In this document: in pieces, positions 59,558 to 64,000 of the stretch | How positions within the stretch are numbered: position 1 is the stretch's first letter | Layout: each line of letters opens with the position of its first letter | Assembly: GCA_963811805.1 (NCBI GenBank) | Contig: CAWESU010000003.1 | Span: forward strand, 1 to 64,000 | Origin: DAHUXN01 sp963811805 | Lineage (GTDB): Bacteria; Acidobacteriota; Terriglobia; Acidiferrales; UBA7541 | Length of the DNA stretch: 64,000 nt | Direction: 5' to 3' | Notes under the pieces: model-generated | What the model was told of the DNA's origin: nothing | What the model saw: the letters and a program-made list of their open reading frames with translations, nothing else | The model's database searches: none | Program-made: the position numbers and the translations under genes

Positions 59558-60019
59558 TCAGCTCTTACGCCTGTCCCGTTTTCTCCCTTTCTTGCGGGAT
59601 GGCGCACGTTTCTTACGGCGCGGCTTGCGAAGAGGCGCGCGCTTGGCATTCCCACGCACACCGGCCGTCGCCGGATGCAACTCCTCTTCAATCGCCAGCG
59701 CCGCTTTGGGGGAAATGTTGACGAATTCCACGCCCACTCCCACGCCGTCCAGACAGTACCGGACTTCGCAGCGCGACTGGATTTCCACGCCAGTGCGCGC
59801 CAGCCGAAAACGCACGTTCAGCACCGTGCCCTCCGGAAAGTGCCGGGCGGTATTGATGAACATGCCGCGGCTGGAAATGTCCGGCAAGCGTGTCGCCACG
59901 GTGTCGCTATGCCCTTCGTAGGTGACGCTGAGATCCCGAAGGCTCGAGTAGCGCTCGGCCACTCGCGAACTGTTCCAGTTTCGCGCTGCTTTCGCCGGTT
60001 TTTTTGTGCGTGGTGTCAT
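59558..60019 (-). CDS. PilZ-domain protein coupled to the PilB/GspE-type ATPase
   Basis: 153 residues from the ATG at 60,019, with AAGGAG (60,030-60,035) upstream inside the end of the ATPase gene. The start overlaps the ATPase stop by four bases (ATGA), so translation is coupled. PilZ features: ERYSSLRDLSVTYEG and LPDISSRGMFIN (the DxSxxG motif), then VRFRLARTGVEIQSRCEVRY. The C-terminus is strongly basic (Arg/Lys-rich, KRAPLRKPRRKKRAPSRKKG). An upstream ATG at 60,127 would lie within the ATPase gene and is rejected. Confidence 0.85.
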   Translation of the reverse strand: MTPRTKKPAKAARNWNSSRVAERYSSLRDLSVTYEGHSDTVATRLPDISSRGMFINTARHFPEGTVLNVRFRLARTGVEIQSRCEVRYCLDGVGVGVEFVNISPKAALAIEEELHPATAGVRGNAKRAPLRKPRRKKRAPSRKKGRKRDRRKS

Positions 60020-61872
60020 CCTCGTACGGCTCCTTCCCTCGACGTACCGACTGGGCTCGGCGGCAAGACGCGGGGAGAGCCGCAATAGGGGCAATAGGTA
60101 AACGAAGGTTGCAATTCGCGATGGCAATGCTCGCAGATCAGCGAAGGGATGCGCTCGAAGGGAATCACGCGAGAGACTTCCTCGATGGTTGTCAACCCTT
60201 CTCGCACTCGTTCCAGCGCATATTCCTGCATCAGTTTCATTCCGCCGGAGCGCGCCAGGTTGCGCATTTCGTCGTTGCGGGCGCCGTCGCGGACCGCGGC
60301 GCGTATGGCGTCGTTGAACGAGAGCAGCTCATACACGCCCACGCGGCCCTTGTAGCCTGTGCCGTCGCACGTATCGCAGCCCACCGGCACGAGTTGCGAC
60401 TCCGGCAGTTCCGTCATTCCCGCTTCCAGCAGGCGAACGCGGTACGCGGGACTGGCGGCCATCTCTCCGCGGCACGAGCACAGCCTGCGCACCAGCCGCT
60501 GCGCGATGATGCCGGAGACGGACGCGGCGATCATGAATCCCGGCACGCCTAGGTCGAGCAACCGGCTGACCGCCGCCACGCTGTCGTTCGTATGCAGCGT
60601 GGAAAGGACAAAGTGGCCGGTCTGTGCCGCTTTCAGCGCGATCTCCGCCGTTTCCTTGTCGCGGATTTCGCCCACCATAATCACGTTGGGGTCTTGGCGC
60701 AAAATCGACCGCAGGCAATTGGCAAACGTCAGCCCGGCCTTGTTGTTCACCTGTACCTGATTGATGCCCGGCAGCGCATATTCCACGGGATCTTCCACCG
60801 TGATAATGTTCACCGTAGGCTTTCGCAGCGTGGTCAGCGCGGAATAGAGCGTTGTGCTCTTTCCCGAGCCGGTGGGTCCGGTAACCAGGAGCATACCTTG
60901 CGGCAGCGCGATTATGCGCCGCAGCTCCGCCGCGATCTCCGGCGCCAGCCCCAGATTCTCAAACTGCTGCATCGGAGCATCCGTCTGCAGCAGCCGCATC
61001 ACCACCTTTTCGCCGTATTGCGTGGGCAACGTCGAGACGCGCAAATCGATCTTGCTGCCGCCGAACTTCACCATGAAACGGCCGTCCTGCGGCGCCCGGC
61101 GTTCGGAAATATCCATGTCCGCGAGGATCTTGATGCGCGAAACGACCGAGCTTTGTATCGAGCGCGGCACGCGAATCAATTCGCGCAGCATTCCATCCAC
61201 GCGGATGCGCACCGCCGAGTCGCCGGCCTGCGGCTCGATGTGAATATCGCTGGCTTGCTTGGCCACGGCGGAGGAAATCGTCTGCGACACCAAGCGCATC
61301 GCCGGCGTGCTCTTATGCATCAGCTCCGCCTGCATCTCCTGCATCGCGTCGATATTTCTCTGCAGGGAGCTGGTTGAGACAAACTCCATCCTCCCCTCGG
61401 AGTCGTCATCTGCGGCCACTTTTTCGTCAGTGGGCCCGGCAGCCTCCAGGTGATACCACTTCGTGATGGCCTCTTTGATTTCCGGGCGGAATCCGATACG
61501 CGGAACCACGTCCGTGCCGGAGAGGAAGCGCAGTTCATCGATGGCGTGCAGATTTTGCGGCTCCGCCATCGCCACCACCAAACGATTGCCTTCGAAGTTG
61601 ATGGGCATCACGCAGAATCGCAGCGCGACGCTGGACGGTATGAGCTGCAGAGCTTCCGGATCGATCTCTGCGCTACTCGCGTCGACGTAGGGAATCCGGC
61701 TGACTTCGGCGAGCGCTTCCACCAGGTCACTCTTGGCGACCAGCCCGCGCTCGAGCATCAGCTCGCCCAGGTGAATGACCTTGCCCTGTTGCTCTTCAAT
61801 CGCGCGAAGCAGGTCCTCTGGAGAGATTTTTCCGCGCTCGCGAAGCACCTCTCCGAGTTTCTTGCGCTTCAC
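60016..61872 (-). CDS. PilB/GspE-type secretion ATPase with tandem MshEN motifs and an extra C-terminal zinc ribbon
   Basis: 618 residues. The N-terminal MshEN-type domain has two LGExLxxxG(x)(I/V) motifs (KLGEVLRERGKISPEDLLRA and HLGELMLERGLVAKSDLVEA), the c-di-GMP-binding pattern. The ATPase domain has Walker A GPTGSGKST (332-340), the Asp box around VEDPVEY, Walker B IMVGEIRD (398-405) and the His box STLHTND (424-430). A four-Cys zinc site (C466, C468, C499, C502) is typical of PilB/GspE. A second ribbon at the end (C580-x2-C583, C594-x2-C597) is unusual. It powers a type IV pilus or type II secretion machine, but no other pilus genes are in the window. Confidence 0.93.
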   Translation of the reverse strand: MKRKKLGEVLRERGKISPEDLLRAIEEQQGKVIHLGELMLERGLVAKSDLVEALAEVSRIPYVDASSAEIDPEALQLIPSSVALRFCVMPINFEGNRLVVAMAEPQNLHAIDELRFLSGTDVVPRIGFRPEIKEAITKWYHLEAAGPTDEKVAADDDSEGRMEFVSTSSLQRNIDAMQEMQAELMHKSTPAMRLVSQTISSAVAKQASDIHIEPQAGDSAVRIRVDGMLRELIRVPRSIQSSVVSRIKILADMDISERRAPQDGRFMVKFGGSKIDLRVSTLPTQYGEKVVMRLLQTDAPMQQFENLGLAPEIAAELRRIIALPQGMLLVTGPTGSGKSTTLYSALTTLRKPTVNIITVEDPVEYALPGINQVQVNNKAGLTFANCLRSILRQDPNVIMVGEIRDKETAEIALKAAQTGHFVLSTLHTNDSVAAVSRLLDLGVPGFMIAASVSGIIAQRLVRRLCSCRGEMAASPAYRVRLLEAGMTELPESQLVPVGCDTCDGTGYKGRVGVYELLSFNDAIRAAVRDGARNDEMRNLARSGGMKLMQEYALERVREGLTTIEEVSRVIPFERIPSLICEHCHRELQPSFTYCPYCGSPRVLPPSPVGTSREGAVRG

Positions 61873-62036
61873 TGACGCGCCTCACCGCTGGGCCGAGTGG
61901 ACAGGAACGTGAGCAGCACGTTGGACATGACCCCACGAATATTGTTACCCAGTCGAAAAGTGTCTGCAGCATAAAAAGCAGATATGTTTGTCTAAAGTTA
62001 AAAGTCTGAAGCGTTAAGCCGGATCGGAGTGGACGA

Positions 62037-63554
62037 TTATTGGCAGTTTTCCGGAAGCTGCGCCAGTTTCTGGATCGCCTCTGTAATATTCTTTTGCGCC
62101 GCCGCGTCAAGGAGGATCCGTGCCTGCGTGCAACTGCGCGAGACTCCGTTGCCCTCCAGGTACAGGTTCGCGAGCGGAATGGCCGCGCTCGTGTTTCCGG
62201 CCTCCAGCGAACGCCAGAACCAGTCCGCAGCTTCGACATAGTCTTGCGGCACGCCATTGCCGTTCAGATAATTTTCCGCGCGTTGGTATTCCGCCTGTCC
62301 GCTGTATGGGTTCCCAGGCGCTGGTGCGCTTGCCGACGTCGTCTTGGCCGTCTTTGTCGCGAATGGGTCGCTCGCCTGGCTGCCGGTCCTTAGTGTTCCC
62401 GGTTGCCGGCTGCTGGTGCTCGACTGCGGACCATTCGCCTGCCCAGCGCCGCCAATCGGCGCCTTTGCAACCGGCTCGACAGCGGAGGCCTCTGGTGTCG
62501 TCGGCGATTTGGTCACGTGACCCGGCGTCGCGGGGACTTGAGGCGCTTGCGCGGCCGTCGTCGCGGGCGCCGTATCTGCCGTGCTCCCGCTGGTCGAGAC
62601 CGCGTCTGCCGCCGTCGCGTTTGTCGGCGCGCTAGGCGCAGGCGCTCCCGCCATGGCGTTCCCCACGCGCACAATCGCCTCTCCCAGCTGTTGGCGATGG
62701 TCCCGCACGTAAAAGGTAAGAATCGCTCCTGCCGCAATCGCGATGCTAATGATGAACAGCGCCGACCCTCTTCGAAGGTTCCGCTCGGGCTCTATGCTCG
62801 TCGCCGATCGCGCGAAAATATTCTCTGCATTCCGCGGAGGGAACAAAGGCGCATTGTCTTTCGGCTGCGGTATGCGCGGCCTCGCCGGCGCATCGTTCCT
62901 GCCCCACACCGAAAGGGAGGGCGCCGCCGAAAATGAATTCGTCCCTCGGCCGTCGCGCTTGCCCTCCGGAGCCCTTGGCGAAGTCGGCACAGCCTGCGGG
63001 CGCATTGGCACGGCAGAAATGCTTTGCGGCCTCGGCGCAGCCGCCGCTGGGGACACGTCACGTGCTGGCGCGGTCAGAATCGCGGGATCGGGAAGCGTTG
63101 CTACCGTTTCACGCGACGGAAACGCCGCCACGGGAGACGGTTCCGCAGGTGCCGCCGCGATGTCCAACGACGGCGCGCTCTCGGCCACTGGCGCTGGAGC
63201 TGGCGCCGGAGCGCCGCCCTCTTCCTCATGCCCCAACTCGGGCCTCGCCAGCCATTCGCGAATCAGGCTGTGCGAATCCTTGGAAAGCCTGCCAAAGGCC
63301 GCGCCAGCCGATTTGCCTTGTGCGGCCACCCACACCACGCGAGCCTTTACTTCCACGCGGTAGCCGGGACCGAGCGAAAAGGAAAGCGGAATTTCCGAGC
63401 CTAGCTCGACGGGCCCCACCGCCTGAAATGCGAGCCCCCCTTCGCTCAAATTCAGCACCACGCCTCCGTTCTCCGCGCCCATATCCAGGTATTCCGGGGT
63501 ATAAAGGATCCGCCTTTTGCAGATCCGGCGTTCAGGAGTCGTCGCTTGCTCCAT
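62037..63554 (-). CDS. PilZ - transmembrane - Sel1-repeat protein
   Basis: 505 residues from the ATG at 63,554 (MEQATTPERRICKRRILYTP), preceded by GAGAGGA; an ATG at 63,650 is rejected. The PilZ domain (about 8-105) has RRICKRR and LNLSEGGLAF (NxSxxG). A long Pro/Ala-rich segment leads to one membrane helix (about 264-284, GSALFIISIAIAAGAILTFY). The exported part has a low-complexity Thr/Ala/Pro stretch and then one or two Sel1-like repeats (SGQAEYQRAENYLNGNGVPQ, AADWFWRSLEAGNTSAAIPL, ANLYLEGNGVS). It could carry a c-di-GMP signal to a periplasmic protein partner. The 164 nt upstream of the ATPase separate the two genes. Confidence 0.85.
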   Translation of the reverse strand: MEQATTPERRICKRRILYTPEYLDMGAENGGVVLNLSEGGLAFQAVGPVELGSEIPLSFSLGPGYRVEVKARVVWVAAQGKSAGAAFGRLSKDSHSLIREWLARPELGHEEEGGAPAPAPAPVAESAPSLDIAAAPAEPSPVAAFPSRETVATLPDPAILTAPARDVSPAAAAPRPQSISAVPMRPQAVPTSPRAPEGKRDGRGTNSFSAAPSLSVWGRNDAPARPRIPQPKDNAPLFPPRNAENIFARSATSIEPERNLRRGSALFIISIAIAAGAILTFYVRDHRQQLGEAIVRVGNAMAGAPAPSAPTNATAADAVSTSGSTADTAPATTAAQAPQVPATPGHVTKSPTTPEASAVEPVAKAPIGGAGQANGPQSSTSSRQPGTLRTGSQASDPFATKTAKTTSASAPAPGNPYSGQAEYQRAENYLNGNGVPQDYVEAADWFWRSLEAGNTSAAIPLANLYLEGNGVSRSCTQARILLDAAAQKNITEAIQKLAQLPENCQ

Positions 63555-63680
63555 GAGGGTTCCTCTCAAAAATTCATCGCTGTGCTGGGGGAACAGGGCA
63601 GGGGCCTGGCATCTCCCATTATAGACGGCCAATTCGCGAGCAGCAATCACTGTTCGATGCTGGAAGCCGCTGAAAACAAG

Positions 63681-64000
63681 CTAGTTGCTGTCCCTCCCGC
63701 GGCTTTCCACAAGCAATTGTGCCAAATAATCCTTCCAAACCGCCGCCAACGTGTGCGTCCCATGCCCGCGCGTCTGGTCGCTGATCGGCAGCAATACAAA
63801 CCGCCCGTGCCGCACCTCGCGAATCAGCCTTTCGTCGATGTGCAATTCCGGCGGATTCACAAAATCATCCGCGGAATTGATAGCCATGAGCGGCGCCGTG
63901 ATTTTGCCCAGTTCTGACGAAGGATCATAGTCTCGCGAAGCATTGAACGCGTAAATCATGTCGTTCGCGTCCACGCCCTTCAGGCGCTCGGCCAGCGACT
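63681..64000 (-). CDS. Alpha/beta hydrolase, C-terminal part (gene continues past the right edge)
   Basis: The frame is open through the right edge, reading SLAERLKGVDANDMIYAFNA before the ORF's first start-like codon. The visible part has SELGKITAPLMAINSADDFV and NPPELHIDERLIREVRHGRF with the acid residue in the 'SADDFVNPPE' turn, then GHGTHTLAAVWKDYLAQLL, which holds the catalytic His. This pattern resembles homoserine O-acetyltransferase-like (MetX family) hydrolases. The nucleophile would be outside the window, so the exact family is not certain. Confidence 0.7.
   Translation of the reverse strand, partial: SLAERLKGVDANDMIYAFNASRDYDPSSELGKITAPLMAINSADDFVNPPELHIDERLIREVRHGRFVLLPISDQTRGHGTHTLAAVWKDYLAQLLVESRGRDSN

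Noticed and set aside
61880..62030. AT-rich promoter-like words upstream of the PilB-like ATPase
   Set aside because: No -35/-10 pair with acceptable spacing could be chosen with confidence.

Overview
The window (GC-rich by eye) reads as soil or sediment Acidobacteriota DNA with a short foreign or badly read segment at its left end. Support for Acidobacteriota is circumstantial: an orphan duplicated MacB/FtsX permease, a Ser/Thr kinase with a TolB/PD40 propeller, a DUF3857/transglutaminase/TPR protein, a DUF4382/DUF5666 lipoprotein, and a 'TCATCCTGAGCGCAGCGAAG' repeat of the kind that yields the mis-annotated peptide ILRCAQDD.

Region 1 (1 to about 4,695, +) holds urea ABC transporter genes urtB-urtC-urtD-urtE. 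Every gene is broken by several indels, whereas no protein-coding gene in the remaining 59 kb is. At about 4,690-4,700 UrtE stops mid-domain and the text switches to the C-terminus of a different ABC ATPase (MlaF-like), whose stop overlaps the start of an intact amino-acid permease. I read this as a chimeric or low-quality contig end; the urt segment probably comes from another organism.

Region 2 (4,860-6,930, +): an APC-family permease and a small four-helix membrane protein, closed by a bidirectional terminator. Region 3 (7,023-25,587, all -): an FAD amine oxidase, riboflavin genes ribE and ribD, ftsY, an HD-GYP receptor, gpsA and plsY (glycerophospholipid synthesis), thpR, cinA, an orphan permease, an IPT/NHL propeller, pgpA and yacG, rimO, and a DUF3857/TPR protein.

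Region 4 (about 25,740-47,690, +) is an uninterrupted str-S10-spc-alpha super-cluster: rpsL, rpsG, fusA, tuf, rpsJ, rplC/D/W/B, rpsS, rplV, rpsC, rplP, rpmC, rpsQ, rplN, rplX, rplE, rpsN, rpsH, rplF, rplR, rpsE, rpmD, rplO, secY, adk, map, infA, rpmJ, rpsM/K/D, rpoA, rplQ. A near-consensus sigma70 promoter and a roughly 300-nt leader precede it and a strong terminator ends it. Two genes that I do not recognise sit inside: a 73-aa ORF coupled to fusA, and a 110-aa basic Cys-containing protein between rplB and rpsS. EF-G carries an insertion in domain IV, and many ribosomal proteins carry low-complexity tails.

Region 5 (47,706-50,372): guaB (-), with a clear promoter and an attenuator-like hairpin in its leader, diverges from a YheT-type hydrolase (+). 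Region 6 (50,385-64,000) is accessory: a PD40 kinase, a BON/glycine-zipper lipoprotein, a DUF4382 lipoprotein, two unknown small proteins, a DUF4097 adhesin-like protein, and a probable c-di-GMP/type IV pilus group (two PilZ proteins, a PilB/GspE ATPase with tandem MshEN motifs, and a PilZ-TM-Sel1 protein). A truncated alpha/beta hydrolase lies at the right edge.
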